From Chloroflexi bacterium OLB15 (GTDB lineage Bacteria; Chloroflexota; Anaerolineae; Aggregatilineales; Phototrophicaceae), in NCBI GenBank assembly GCA_001567085.1, contig LMZS01000101.1:1-51231 (forward strand): 51,231 nt of DNA, given 5' to 3'. Shown one piece after another: positions 39,073-48,740 of the stretch. The notes beneath the pieces were generated by a model that saw only the letters and a program-made list of their open reading frames with translations, did not search any database and had not been told where the DNA came from. The number at the start of each line of letters is the position of its first letter. The stretch's first letter is position 1. The position numbers and the translations under genes were made by a program.

Positions 39073-40581
39073 ATGGTAGACGTTCTCTTTGGGCAGTCAT
39101 ATTTTTTGCGATTTGACCCTAAATTATGGGACGCTATGCAGCCTTACCCCCCATTGGGAACGCTGTATGCCGCCTCAATAGTACGTGAGCAAGGCTATTC
39201 CGTCGCGCTGTTTGACGCCATGCTTTCCGAAGGCGTGGAAGCGTGGGCAGAACAGCTCATCAATCATCAGCCCCGCTACGCCGTCATCTTTGAAGACAAC
39301 TTCAATTACCTGAGCAAGATGAGCCTGCTGCGCATGCGCGAAGCTGCTTTCAAAATGATTGATGCAGCCAAAACGCAGGGTTGTATCATGATCGTGGCTG
39401 GCGCGGATATGACCGATCACACTGAACTATACCTTGAGCGTGGCGCTGATTATGTTCTGCCCGGCGAAGGCGATTACTCACTTTCCGACCTGCTCAACAC
39501 CCTTGAAGGCCGCAGCACCACCCTGCTTACCGAGCTTCGCGGCATCGCCTATCGTGATGTAAATGGAGAGCTCATCCGCACTCCGCCCCGCCCGGTTGCG
39601 ACCGACCTAAACGCGATTCCATTTCCAGCGTGGGATCTGGTTGATCGCGACAAGTACCGCAGCGTATGGATGCAAAATCACGGCTATTACTCTATGAATC
39701 TGGTCACCACGCGCGGCTGCCCGTTTCACTGTAACTGGTGCGCCAAACCGATCTGGGGGCAGCGTTATAATGTGCGCAGCGCCGCTAATGTGGTCGAAGA
39801 AATGGCGTGGCTCAAGGAACGCTTCAACCCTGATCACATCTGGTTCATGGATGACATCATGGGTATTCAGGATCGCTGGATTGAAGAATTTGCCGACGAG
39901 CTTGACCGCCGCAATTTACGCATCCCCTTCAAAAGCCTGAACCGCGTTGATCTGCTGCTGCGCGGTAAAACCATTCCGGCATTAGCCCGCGCGGGCGCGC
40001 AAATTGTATGGGTCGGCGCAGAAAGCGGCTCGCAGAAAATTCTGGACGCGATGGAAAAAGGTACGCGGGTTGAGCAAATTTACGAGGCAGCCCGCCAGCT
40101 TCACGCGCACGGCGTCAAAGTGGCCTTCTTCCTGCAATTCGGCTATCCCGGCGAGACCCGTGAAGATATTGAATTAACCTTAAAAATGGTGCGCGATTTG
40201 ATGCCGGATGACATCGGCATCTCAGTCAGCTACCCGCTGCCCGGCACTCGCTTCTACAACGCGGTCAAGCATGAGCTAGGCGAGCGTGCCAATTGGATTG
40301 ACAGCCAAGACCTGGCCATGCTCTATCGCGGCCCATTCCGCACCGAGTTTTACCGCCAGTTGCACACGGTTGTGCACAAGGAATACCGCTCGCGCAAAAT
40401 CATGAACGATTTGCGGGCATCACTGCGTGATCCGCGCCGCCTGCGTCCGCAGCACCTCCGGCAGGTAGCTTCAGCCATCTACCACATGGCAACCCTGTCC
40501 GGCGCGCGCTCAAAGCTGGATTCTTTGGCGCAGCTTCCGCATGAGCCAACGCGGGTGCCCAATGTCACGCTCTCCATTTAG
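39073..40581 (+). CDS. B12-binding-type radical SAM protein
   Basis: This 502-residue protein has an N-terminal cobalamin-binding-like domain (PYPPLGTLYAASIVREQGY) and the radical SAM cluster motif C216-x3-C220-x2-C223 (TTRGCPFHCNWCAKP). Downstream segments such as IWVGAESGSQKILDAMEKG and FFLQFGYPGETREDIELTLK are typical of this class. No DxHxxG cobalamin-ligand motif is visible in the N-terminal part. Such proteins methylate or rearrange diverse substrates; the substrate cannot be read here. Its stop codon directly abuts the stop of the convergent gene with no base between. Confidence 0.85.
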   Translation: MVDVLFGQSYFLRFDPKLWDAMQPYPPLGTLYAASIVREQGYSVALFDAMLSEGVEAWAEQLINHQPRYAVIFEDNFNYLSKMSLLRMREAAFKMIDAAKTQGCIMIVAGADMTDHTELYLERGADYVLPGEGDYSLSDLLNTLEGRSTTLLTELRGIAYRDVNGELIRTPPRPVATDLNAIPFPAWDLVDRDKYRSVWMQNHGYYSMNLVTTRGCPFHCNWCAKPIWGQRYNVRSAANVVEEMAWLKERFNPDHIWFMDDIMGIQDRWIEEFADELDRRNLRIPFKSLNRVDLLLRGKTIPALARAGAQIVWVGAESGSQKILDAMEKGTRVEQIYEAARQLHAHGVKVAFFLQFGYPGETREDIELTLKMVRDLMPDDIGISVSYPLPGTRFYNAVKHELGERANWIDSQDLAMLYRGPFRTEFYRQLHTVVHKEYRSRKIMNDLRASLRDPRRLRPQHLRQVASAIYHMATLSGARSKLDSLAQLPHEPTRVPNVTLSI

Positions 40582-41361
40582 TCAGGCGATGCTGATTTCC
40601 GTCACCTGCTGGCTGGTCAAATCTACCATCGCGCTGGCTATAAGCTGATCGCCGCTAAAAAACTCTACCCGCCATACCGATTGCATATCGCCATCTGTTG
40701 GTGCTGCCAGGGCATTCCATGCGCCCTGATCCCTTAGCGCGCCGGCAATATCTACCTGCTGAAAAGCCAGCATAATCGCCTGATTTTCGTTTTCTTCATA
40801 CCATTCGTCATAACTCAGCACGTTCGGGAAAGCGATATGGATCAGTTCAGGATCATCCAGCGTCCAGGGCATGCCGTCGCCAAACTGAACCGCTGCATAC
40901 AGCGAGTCGTAGCCGTCTTCAATCCAGACGTTCCATACACGCCCCCAGGGATCATAGTCAATCCAGGTATCCAGTTGATCCAGGTCAACGCCCAACGCCT
41001 CCAGTTCAGAATGTGTGCCTAAAAATGCACGTACAGCATCATATCCGGCTTGTTTTTCGGCTTCGGTGGCGTAGAACAACCCTTCGTAGTACATGATTGC
41101 CCCGCGCTGAGGGCTGACATCGGCATAACCAAGTTCTTCCCCGCTCGCATCCCAGAACTGCACTCGCCAGATTCCGTAGCGGTTCCGCGTGTTAAAAACC
41201 TCAATGCGCCATTCCGGATGCTCTTCCAACGCAACCGAATACGGATAGGTGGTCGTGACAATCGCCAGCACCTGTTCGGCGGTCGCGGTTTCCTGTGCTG
41301 AAACCGAAGCAGCAGCCAGCATCAACGCGGCAACAGCTATCCCAATCCATCGGAGTTTCAT
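40582..41361 (-). CDS. Unrecognised exported protein with three PepSY-like repeats
   Basis: This 259-residue protein has a clear signal peptide (MKLRWIGIAVAALMLAAASV, cleavage likely after SAQ near 23). No known family was recognised. Three copies of one pattern are visible: a helix, a 20-30 residue link, then W-R/N-V followed by a strand, an acidic or glycine turn and A-x-V. The copies centre on W65 (GIWRVQF), W143 (RVWNVWI) and W230 (SVWRVEF), 78 and 87 residues apart. This resembles tandem PepSY-type domains but is too divergent to be sure. It is the third gene of a - strand operon with DUF1800 and DUF1501 proteins, with only a 10-base gap. Confidence 0.7.
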   Translation of the reverse strand: MKLRWIGIAVAALMLAAASVSAQETATAEQVLAIVTTTYPYSVALEEHPEWRIEVFNTRNRYGIWRVQFWDASGEELGYADVSPQRGAIMYYEGLFYATEAEKQAGYDAVRAFLGTHSELEALGVDLDQLDTWIDYDPWGRVWNVWIEDGYDSLYAAVQFGDGMPWTLDDPELIHIAFPNVLSYDEWYEENENQAIMLAFQQVDIAGALRDQGAWNALAAPTDGDMQSVWRVEFFSGDQLIASAMVDLTSQQVTEISIA

Positions 41362-41371
41362 GATACTGCTC

Positions 41372-42658
41372 CTAACGCGCCTGAAAGATGTTTAGCGGAT
41401 TCATGCTGTAACCGGGAAAAACCTGATCAATGGCGGAATTACCTAACCGCTTGATCAAAATTTCGCTCAACACGTCCCGGTAATCGGTCGTCACCGCCAG
41501 CGCACTATCATCCAGCACATCGCTGCCAAGCCCTACCCAACGCCCATACATCCCGCTGGTTATGCCGCCGCCCATGACCATCATCACATTGCCATGACCG
41601 TGATCGGTTCCGGCGCTGGCATTTTCATCAACCCGGCGGCCAAATTCGCTCATCGTCACCACCGTCACGCCAGACATATAATCCTGCATATCGGTGTAGA
41701 AAGCGGCCAACCCCTGCCCAAGATCACTCAGCAGCGAGGCAAATTCACCTTCAGCGCCGCCCTGCGATTCGTGCGTATCCCAACCACCAATATCCACTGC
41801 CGCAACCTCAAGCCCGACATCCGCTTTGATCAACTGTGCAACTTGCTGAAGCCCTATCCCGAAAGCACTTTCGGGATAAGCCGCCCCATATGCCGGTGTA
41901 TAATCCAAGTTCGACATCTGGCTTAATAAATTCACGGTGTCAAAGACTTCGGAAGCCTGCGCGCTGAGCAAGTCTGCGGGCGCAGTGATGTTATACAAGC
42001 CGGCAATTGTGCGCGATACCGCCTCCAATTGATCATCCCTGCCCTGCAAATGGAAGTCAGCAATTGACTGTAAAGCCAATGCAGGCGCCATACCGCGCAG
42101 CGATCCCTGTACCATCGCGCCAATGCCCACCGCCCGGAACGGCGAGTCGTTCTGCCACGCCGCAGAAAGCAGATGGCGGTTAATCCAGCCTGCCGCTGTT
42201 GAGCGATCTCCCGGCGTCCCCCGTTCCATATACTCCATTGCGTCAAAATGCGAACGTGTTGGATCGGGCGATCCGGCGCCGTGTATCAACCCCAACGATC
42301 CCGCGTCCCACACATCTTTCAAGGGTCGCAGCGCAGGATGTAAGCCAAAATGCCCGTCAAGATCAATCGCCGCAAGCGCGCTGCCATCCGGTTCAGGAAT
42401 GGCAATCGTTGGGCGGCGATCATAGTACAAACTGCCCTCACCAAACGGAATCACCGCATTCAGGCCGTCCATACCGCCGCGCTGAAAGATAGCAACCAGC
42501 ACATCGCGTTGGCCGGGAGCATTATTCTGATAGCGTGGAGAAAATACCAATCGGGGCATCCAACCGGGGTAAAGCGTGCTGCTCACACCAACAATACCCA
42601 GATGGCCGAAGGAGCGCAGAAGCTCGCGCCTGGATTTTAAGGTTTGCAAATTCATCAT
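41372..42658 (-). CDS. DUF1501 exported protein
   Basis: This 428-residue protein has a twin-Arg-like N-terminus (SRRELLRSFGHLGIVG). DUF1501 features are AIFQRGGMDGLNAVIPFGEG, the FGLHPALRPLKDVWDAGSLG segment, GSPDPTRSHFDAMEYMERGT, DIGGWDTHESQ and TMSEFGRRVDENASAGTDHG, with the phosphatase-like metal residues of the sulfatase/alkaline phosphatase-related fold. Its partner DUF1800 is always or often next door in bacteria, and their joint role outside the membrane is not established. The gaps to both neighbours are 10-11 bases. Confidence 0.88.
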   Translation of the reverse strand: MMNLQTLKSRRELLRSFGHLGIVGVSSTLYPGWMPRLVFSPRYQNNAPGQRDVLVAIFQRGGMDGLNAVIPFGEGSLYYDRRPTIAIPEPDGSALAAIDLDGHFGLHPALRPLKDVWDAGSLGLIHGAGSPDPTRSHFDAMEYMERGTPGDRSTAAGWINRHLLSAAWQNDSPFRAVGIGAMVQGSLRGMAPALALQSIADFHLQGRDDQLEAVSRTIAGLYNITAPADLLSAQASEVFDTVNLLSQMSNLDYTPAYGAAYPESAFGIGLQQVAQLIKADVGLEVAAVDIGGWDTHESQGGAEGEFASLLSDLGQGLAAFYTDMQDYMSGVTVVTMSEFGRRVDENASAGTDHGHGNVMMVMGGGITSGMYGRWVGLGSDVLDDSALAVTTDYRDVLSEILIKRLGNSAIDQVFPGYSMNPLNIFQAR

Positions 42659-42669
42659 TTACGCTCCAA

Positions 42670-44178
42670 TCAATGCCACTGAAATTGTGGTGAAGCTAGC
42701 AGCAAGCCGACCAGTGTTGGCAGTTTATCTATCCGGGCTTCTTGCGAAAGCGGGGTGGTTGGGTTGCCATCATCCGCCACAAAAGCGGTCAACAGCTCAA
42801 TATCGTCCCGCGAAAGCCGTTCGGCTGTGCCGAGAATTGCGGATGCTGCGTTGCCCACGAGTTGAAGCGCGTTGGCAGCAGGCGGAACAATCGCGTTCAG
42901 ATCAAGCGAAATATCGTCCCACCAGCCTTCGCTGGCATACGGAAAGCCCAACGCCAGATTCCACCGGTTGAGCAGGCCGTTGGTATTCAACCACGCGCCC
43001 GCAGCATCCGGGAAACCATTCGGCGGATGCCAGTTGTATGGCAGTTGCCCCAGGTCTTCCAACGACCAAACCAGATACGGCCGCGCGCCAAATTCCAGAC
43101 CGGGACGCAGCGCCCGCAGCATCGCCACCATAAAATCAATCGGCCGGCGGAACTTTTGCCCTTGCGACGCTGCAAACTGCGGCGATGTCAAAATGTGGCG
43201 CATGGTTTCGCGTATATCACCCGCGCTGCCCAGAAAAGTTGCTGCCGCGCTCTCAATCAATTCTTGCGGCGGCTGATCGCTCACAAAGCGGCGCACCAGT
43301 TTCTGAGCGATAAATCGGGCGGTTGAGGGGTGCGTTGCCAGAATATCCAATACCTGTAGCCCGTCTTCTATCCCGCGTCCGGAAGGTAAAACGTGGCCTA
43401 AAACGTGCTTCTCATCGTAATCATGTACGCTGCCATCGAAGTAAAATGAGCCGGCGCCGTTTGCAGTATCCGCCACCGTCCAGCCTGTCAAAGCGCGGGC
43501 AACGGCGCGCACATCCTGTTCGGTGTAGCCGCCATTCACGCCCAGCGTATGCAGTTCCATCACTTCGCGGGCATAATTCTCATTCGGGTGTTCAGCTACG
43601 CTCTCAGCATTATTCAGGTAATAGAGCATGGCCGGGCTTTGGGCAGAGGCAAACAGCAGATCGCGAAAATTGCCCAGCGCGTGGCGGCGAATTACTTCGC
43701 GATCATCCACAATCTTTTCGCCCATGTTATCGCCAGCGGGCACATTAAAATGATCCGTCCAGAATTCGACCATTAATTCAAACAACTGGCGTTCGCTATA
43801 GGCAGCGCGATAGATTCGCTGCCAGGGAACGATGGTATAGACATAATCATCTTCGTATGCGCGGTTGTAAATTTCCCGCGCAGAGCCTGCCAGATAATCA
43901 AATTTGCTCAGCCACTCATCTACAAGCGGATCAGGAATGGTTTCAGGAGAAAGCTGCCAGTCAATATAGGCTTCCACGCCCATTTCCTGTATACGTTCAA
44001 CATCTGCGGCCATTGGCCCCCATGTGACACGGCTAAGCACATGCCAGCTTGGATCGCCCTGCGAGATACCTTCCTGGGCGCGTACTTTTGCCAACCAACC
44101 AACATTGCTGGCAGCTAAGGCGGCCAGCCCTGTAAGTTTGAGCATGTCCCGTCTGGAAAATTGTTGCATAAGTTCCAT
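42670..44178 (-). CDS. DUF1800 exported protein
   Basis: From ATG 44178 this is a 502-residue protein with a Tat-like signal (FSRRDMLKLTGLAALAASNV). ATG 44169 is an equal alternative; the frame is open to 44247, but those extra residues would precede the signal peptide. Family features are HVLSRVTWGPMAADVERIQ, the YFLELMVEFWTDHFNVP-like segment ELMVEFWTDHFNVPAGD, NYAREVMELHTLGVNGGYTE, HDYDEKHVLG and QFAASQGQKFRRPIDFMV. The role of DUF1800 is unknown; with DUF1501 it forms a very common bacterial pair. It is first in the operon. Confidence 0.88.
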   Translation of the reverse strand: MELMQQFSRRDMLKLTGLAALAASNVGWLAKVRAQEGISQGDPSWHVLSRVTWGPMAADVERIQEMGVEAYIDWQLSPETIPDPLVDEWLSKFDYLAGSAREIYNRAYEDDYVYTIVPWQRIYRAAYSERQLFELMVEFWTDHFNVPAGDNMGEKIVDDREVIRRHALGNFRDLLFASAQSPAMLYYLNNAESVAEHPNENYAREVMELHTLGVNGGYTEQDVRAVARALTGWTVADTANGAGSFYFDGSVHDYDEKHVLGHVLPSGRGIEDGLQVLDILATHPSTARFIAQKLVRRFVSDQPPQELIESAAATFLGSAGDIRETMRHILTSPQFAASQGQKFRRPIDFMVAMLRALRPGLEFGARPYLVWSLEDLGQLPYNWHPPNGFPDAAGAWLNTNGLLNRWNLALGFPYASEGWWDDISLDLNAIVPPAANALQLVGNAASAILGTAERLSRDDIELLTAFVADDGNPTTPLSQEARIDKLPTLVGLLLASPQFQWH

Positions 44179-44587
44179 CCCCGGTTTCTTCCACCCAGAT
44201 CGCACTATAGATCGAATTTCAAAGCGCGCAAGTACGCCAAAAGTCACCCTCTATTTTTAGATGCGTTGTTTTCTCTGGGTAAATCCCCGATCAACTTGAA
44301 ATCGCCCATACAGGCCGCGACGAACATGTTAATATCTCTACCGATCAGCAGGACGTGTTCCTGATCGCTCACAATCACGCGGATCGTTATCCTTGTTTTA
44401 TTATATGGGCTGTTCTGGCGTGGGGCTTATAATCCACATCACAGTCGAAAAGCTGTAAACATATTTTCCAGAGAGGTGTTCAACTTTAGCGAAGCAAAAA
44501 TCAAGCGAGCGTTTAGCGCTGTCGCCAGTTCAACATTGCTTATTCAGCATCAATATGAGCAACCGCCCCAAAACAGGAAGGCAGTTT
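44179..44587. other. Divergent intergenic region of DUF1800 and GH20 genes
   Basis: About 400 bp hold no convincing gene. On the - strand TATAGT (+ 44204-44209) with TTGCGC 16 bp upstream (+ 44226-44231) is a plausible DUF1800 promoter. On the + strand TATAAT at 44428-44433 lacks a good -35. A short palindrome AACATGTT lies at 44323-44330. Small frames here look like shadows. Confidence 0.35.
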
Positions 44588-46153
44588 ATGACTATCTCGA
44601 TAATTCCCCAACCTCAGCAGCTAACAGTTGGCGATGGGGCTTTCACCATCTGCGCTTCTACTTGCATCGTCTCGCCAGTCGCCAGCACAGCAGTCGCAGC
44701 GTACCTTGCTGACTGGATGCGCCGCGCCACCGGCTTTCCAATCCCCGTTCAATCCGCCCCAACGAATGCCGCTGACGCGATCTATCTTCAGATCGATCCA
44801 ACCGCCGATCAACATGGCGCAGAGAGTTACAGCCTGCGCGTCACTTCAGAGCGAATTGAGCTTCAAGCGCCTTCCGCCGCCGGCTTGTTCTACGGCGTAC
44901 AAACGCTGCGCCAGCTTTTACCGGCCTCACTGGAAGGGGCTTACCCCGCGCCGCAAGCATTACAGATACCAGTCGTCGAAATTGTCGATTGGCCGCGTTT
45001 TGCCTGGCGCGGACTGATGCTGGATACCTGCCGCCATTTCTTTCCAATGCCCTTCGTCAAAAAACTCTTAGACACGATGGCGCTCTACAAGTTCAACCGC
45101 CTGCATTTCCATCTCACTGAAGATCAAGGCTGGCGTATTGAAATCAAAGCCTATCCCCGCCTCACGGAGATCGGGTCGCGGCGTGCCGCATCTCAACAAC
45201 CATACCCCATCCAGGACTTGAGCGAATTCGATTACCATCGCGTGATCCTCGATGGCACGCCCTACGGCGGCTTCTACACTCAGGATGACATCCGCGAGAT
45301 CGTCGCTTACGCGCAGCAGCGCTTCATCATCGTTGTGCCAGAAATTGAAATGCCCGGTCATTCCGTCGCCGCTCTGGCAAGTTATCCGGAACTAGGCTGC
45401 GTAGGCTCAGGCTATCAGGTTCGCCCAGGTTGGGGTATCGCCGAAGATGTTCTCTGTGCGGGGCAAGAAAGTACATTCACCTTCGTCGAGCGCGTACTCA
45501 GTGAAGTCGTTGAGCTATTCCCCAGTGAATATATTCATATCGGCGGCGACGAATGCCCTAAAGTCCGCTGGCAGGCTTGCCCGCGCTGCCAGGCAGCCAT
45601 TCAGCGCGAAGGGCTGGCCGATGAGCATGAATTACAGAGCTATTTCATCCGCCGCGTTGAGAAGATTCTCGAAGCGAAAGGCCGCCGTCTGATCGGCTGG
45701 GATGAAATCCTTGAAGGGGGATTGGCGCCCAATGCCACAGTCATGAGCTGGCGCGGCGCGCAGGGCGGTATTGCCGCAGCCTCAGCAGGCCACGATGTCA
45801 TCATGACCCCTAACACGCATGTGTATCTGGATCATTATCAATCCAGCGATGTCGCCCACGAGCCTTTAGCTCAACCCGCCATCCTGCCGCTGGATCGCGC
45901 TTATGCCTTCAATCCAACAGAAGGCGTGCCAGCAGACAAAGCGGCGCATGTATTAGGCGGGCAAGGCAATATCTGGACGGAGTGGATTTCAACCGAATCG
46001 CACTTTGAATATATGGCCTTCCCCCGCGCCTTAGCGATAGCCGATGCCCTTTGGGCTGAACAACCGCGTATGCCTTATACAGATTTCATAACGCGCTTAC
46101 AGCCTCAGCTCAACCGCCTGGAGCAGCTCAACGTCAACTTTCGCAAGCCATGA
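44588..46153 (+). CDS. GH20 beta-N-acetylhexosaminidase
   Basis: This protein of 521 residues from ATG 44588 is chosen because AGGAAGG lies just upstream; the frame is open to 44555. An N-terminal GH20b-like domain (ADAIYLQIDPTADQHGAESY ... GLFYGVQTLRQLL) is followed by the barrel: DTCRHFFPMPFVKKLLDTMA, HFHLTEDQGWRIEIK, EIEMPGHSVAAL, the catalytic Asp-Glu pair in HIGGDECPK, and GWDEILEGGL. It removes terminal GlcNAc or GalNAc. No signal peptide is visible, so it probably acts in the cytoplasm on imported sugars. The ribokinase 157 bp downstream may be unrelated. Confidence 0.9.
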   Translation: MTISIIPQPQQLTVGDGAFTICASTCIVSPVASTAVAAYLADWMRRATGFPIPVQSAPTNAADAIYLQIDPTADQHGAESYSLRVTSERIELQAPSAAGLFYGVQTLRQLLPASLEGAYPAPQALQIPVVEIVDWPRFAWRGLMLDTCRHFFPMPFVKKLLDTMALYKFNRLHFHLTEDQGWRIEIKAYPRLTEIGSRRAASQQPYPIQDLSEFDYHRVILDGTPYGGFYTQDDIREIVAYAQQRFIIVVPEIEMPGHSVAALASYPELGCVGSGYQVRPGWGIAEDVLCAGQESTFTFVERVLSEVVELFPSEYIHIGGDECPKVRWQACPRCQAAIQREGLADEHELQSYFIRRVEKILEAKGRRLIGWDEILEGGLAPNATVMSWRGAQGGIAAASAGHDVIMTPNTHVYLDHYQSSDVAHEPLAQPAILPLDRAYAFNPTEGVPADKAAHVLGGQGNIWTEWISTESHFEYMAFPRALAIADALWAEQPRMPYTDFITRLQPQLNRLEQLNVNFRKP

Positions 46154-46310
46154 TCTGCTAGTGATATAGGCCTTAACTGTTGGCTAACACCTGGAAAGCC
46201 AGTCTCACCGCTATAACGCCGCCTGATTTGAGGATGTCCTCTCTCTGGATCATTTCTGAAATTGCGGGGTTTGGGTATATTTAGCAAGCTTCCGCGCTCT
46301 GGGGGAATGT

Positions 46311-47222
46311 ATGACTGCAAAAATTGTCGTCGTGGGCAGCTTCAATATGGATTTGACCAGTTACATGCCGCGTTTGCCGCGACCCGGTGAAACCTTGCAT
46401 GGCACCCGCTTTCAAACCGGCCCCGGCGGTAAAGGCTCAAATCAGGCGGTAGCGGCGGCACGTCTGGGCGCTGATGTCACTTTTGTTGGCCGTGTAGGTA
46501 CCGATATTTTTGCAGACAACGCCTTCCAAATCTGGAATAGCGAAAATATCAACACCCGCTACGTGATCCGCGATCCCGAAAACCCCACCGGAGTCGCCCC
46601 GATCTGGGTAGAAGAATCTACAGCCCAAAATGCAATTGTGGTGATTCTTGGGGCTAATGCCGCCTTAACCCGTCAGGATATTGATAACGCCGCCGAAGCG
46701 ATTGCCCGTGCAGATATTCTGGTCGCCCAACTTGAAACCGATCTTGACGCCACAGGTTACGCGCTCCGACTTGCCAAACAAAGTAACGTGCGTACCATTC
46801 TCAACCCCGCCCCTGCCGCCGCGCTTTCTGACGAAATGATCGCCAATGCGGATATCCTCACTCCAAATGAAACGGAATTGGAAATATTATCGCGGCAGAG
46901 TTTGGACAATATTGACGGTGCAGCGCGATCTTTGATACGCCGCGACGATCAAATTGTGATCGTTACGCTAGGGGCAGGCGGCGCGCAGATCATCACCGGA
47001 AGAAACAGCACCAACGTGCCAGCCATTCAGGTACAGCCTGTAGATACCACCGGCGCGGGCGATGCCTTTACCGGCGCGTTGGCGGTAGCCTTAGGTGAAG
47101 GCCAGGATCTGAGCGAAGCCGCCCGCTTTGCCAATACCGCTGCTGGCATTTGCGTCACCCGTCACGGCACCGCGCCAAGTATGCCATCCCGCGCAGAAGT
47201 AGATGCGCTGATTTCTAAATAG
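46311..47222 (+). CDS. rbsK: Ribokinase (PfkB family)
   Basis: This 303-residue sugar kinase starts VVGSFNMDLTSYMPRLPRPG, has GPGGKGSNQAVAAARLGAD and ends with the catalytic DTTGAGDAFTGALAV, the ATP-binding PfkB signature. FxQLE-type VAQLETDLD and NPAPAAALSDE are typical ribokinase stretches. It phosphorylates ribose at O5, or another sugar; no ribose transporter or RbsD is in the window. It is convergent with the aldehyde dehydrogenase gene. Confidence 0.85.
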   Translation: MTAKIVVVGSFNMDLTSYMPRLPRPGETLHGTRFQTGPGGKGSNQAVAAARLGADVTFVGRVGTDIFADNAFQIWNSENINTRYVIRDPENPTGVAPIWVEESTAQNAIVVILGANAALTRQDIDNAAEAIARADILVAQLETDLDATGYALRLAKQSNVRTILNPAPAAALSDEMIANADILTPNETELEILSRQSLDNIDGAARSLIRRDDQIVIVTLGAGGAQIITGRNSTNVPAIQVQPVDTTGAGDAFTGALAVALGEGQDLSEAARFANTAAGICVTRHGTAPSMPSRAEVDALISK

Positions 47223-47241
47223 TCAGCAGTCGCCTTTCCCA

Positions 47242-47277
47242 CGCAGACCTTCAGCTATTACATGGAGAAGGTCTGCG
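47242..47277. terminator. Bidirectional terminator between ribokinase and aldehyde dehydrogenase
   Basis: CGCAGACCTTC (47242-47252) and GAAGGTCTGCG (47267-47277) form a perfect 11-bp stem with a 14-base loop. It lies in the 63-bp gap between two convergent genes. No strong T-run follows on either side. Confidence 0.6.
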
Positions 47278-47285
47278 CAGCGTTA

Positions 47286-48668
47286 TTAGCTTTGCAGCAC
47301 AACCATTTTTAGAACGGTCATATCTTCTACTGCATAGCGTGGCCCTTCACGCCCCACGCCGCTGTTCTTATTACCGCCATACGGCATTTGATCTACGCGG
47401 AACATAGGCGACTCGTTGATCATGACGCCGCCAACATCCAACCGCTTCACCGCTTGCAGCGCGCGTTTAAGATCGCTGGTAAATACGCCCGCCTGCAAGC
47501 CAAATTCCGAATCGTTCACGGCATCCAGCGCCTGCTCGAAGCTGTCAAACGGAATCAGGTTGACCACTGGCCCAAAAATTTCGGCACACATCACCTTCAT
47601 GCGCGAATCAACCCCTTCCAGCACTGTCGGTTGAATAGTGCGGCCATTTCGCGTGCCGCCCGCCACCACCTGCGCCCCCGATAATTTTGCTTCTTCCAGC
47701 CACGAATGAATACGATCAGCCGCAGCATCATTGATCAGCGGCCCAAGCTCAGTGGCTTCGTCAAGCGGATCGCCTACAACTAACCGGCTTACCCTCTCCA
47801 CAAAGGCCTGTTTGAACGCCTCATATTGGTTTCGCTGCACATATATCCGCTGCACGCTGATGCACACTTGCCCGCTGTACGCGAACGCGCCAACGGCAGC
47901 CTTTTCAACCGCTGTCGCTAAATCAGCCGTCTCATCCACGATCATCGCGGCGTTACCGCCAAGCTCAAAGGTTGTGCGGCGGATGCCTGCATTCTTGCTG
48001 ATGGCATGTGCCACACCCACGCTGCCCGTGAAAGTGATCATAGCAACGCGCGAGTCAGTGGTGAGCCACTCGCCCACCTCCGCGCCGCCAATCACGACCT
48101 GAAATGCGCCGTCGGGCAGCCCTGCTTCTGCCAGTATTTCAGCGAGTCGCAGCGATGTTAGCGGCGTTTGCGGGTTTGGCTTCAGCACCATCGGGCAGCC
48201 TGCGGCAATTGCCGGAGCTATCTTATGTGCCACTAAATTTAACGGGAAATTGAAGGGAGTAATTGCGGCAATCACGCCGACAGGCACACGAACGTAGTAG
48301 CCGATCTTGCCTGAACCGGTCTGCGCGGCATCTAAAGGCACAGTTTCGCCATGTAACCGCCGCGCCTCGTCTGCCGCAAATCTGAAAGTTTCGACGGCGC
48401 GTTTCACTTCCCCCCGCGCATAACGCAGCGGCTTGCCGCTTTCCCGCGCCATTAGCAGCGCCAGTGCCTCCACCTGCGCGCCAATCAGGTCGCTGGCTTT
48501 GTCCAGAATCGCGCCCCGCTGATATGCGGTCATATCAGCCATCGCCCCGCGCACTCCGGCAGCATGGGCAATCGCACGTTCAACATCTTCACGTGAAGAC
48601 TCGGTCACTTCGCCAACCACGCTGTCATCATACGGGTTAAGCACGCGATAAGTATTCGGCTGAGGCAT
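47286..48668 (-). CDS. NAD(P)-dependent aldehyde dehydrogenase
   Basis: This 460-residue protein of the ALDH superfamily has catalytic Cys269 (SGQVCISVQRIYV), the general base Glu235 (ELGGNA), the cofactor Lys163 (VLKPNPQTP) and FTGSVGV near 213-219. Ending segments are EIFGPVVNLIPFDSFEQALD and INESPMFRVDQMPYGG. The overall look is that of lactaldehyde or GapN-like dehydrogenases; the substrate is unknown. It is transcribed away from the upstream kinase operon's end, from a gap of about 110 bp. Confidence 0.88.
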   Translation of the reverse strand: MPQPNTYRVLNPYDDSVVGEVTESSREDVERAIAHAAGVRGAMADMTAYQRGAILDKASDLIGAQVEALALLMARESGKPLRYARGEVKRAVETFRFAADEARRLHGETVPLDAAQTGSGKIGYYVRVPVGVIAAITPFNFPLNLVAHKIAPAIAAGCPMVLKPNPQTPLTSLRLAEILAEAGLPDGAFQVVIGGAEVGEWLTTDSRVAMITFTGSVGVAHAISKNAGIRRTTFELGGNAAMIVDETADLATAVEKAAVGAFAYSGQVCISVQRIYVQRNQYEAFKQAFVERVSRLVVGDPLDEATELGPLINDAAADRIHSWLEEAKLSGAQVVAGGTRNGRTIQPTVLEGVDSRMKVMCAEIFGPVVNLIPFDSFEQALDAVNDSEFGLQAGVFTSDLKRALQAVKRLDVGGVMINESPMFRVDQMPYGGNKNSGVGREGPRYAVEDMTVLKMVVLQS

Positions 48669-48740
48669 AACATTGACCTTTATGAATGTGGGTTATAGAC
48701 GAAATAGCAATTTTTGAGCGATCATCAACGAAAGAAACAG

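Noticed and set aside
42742-43326. 194-codon + strand open frame over the DUF1800 gene
   Set aside because: It is antisense to a well-supported gene, and its Arg/Gln-rich composition is typical of a shadow frame.
44415-44440. TATAAT at 44428 as the GH20 promoter
   Set aside because: No acceptable -35 element lies 15-19 bp upstream, so it is mentioned only in the intergenic entry.
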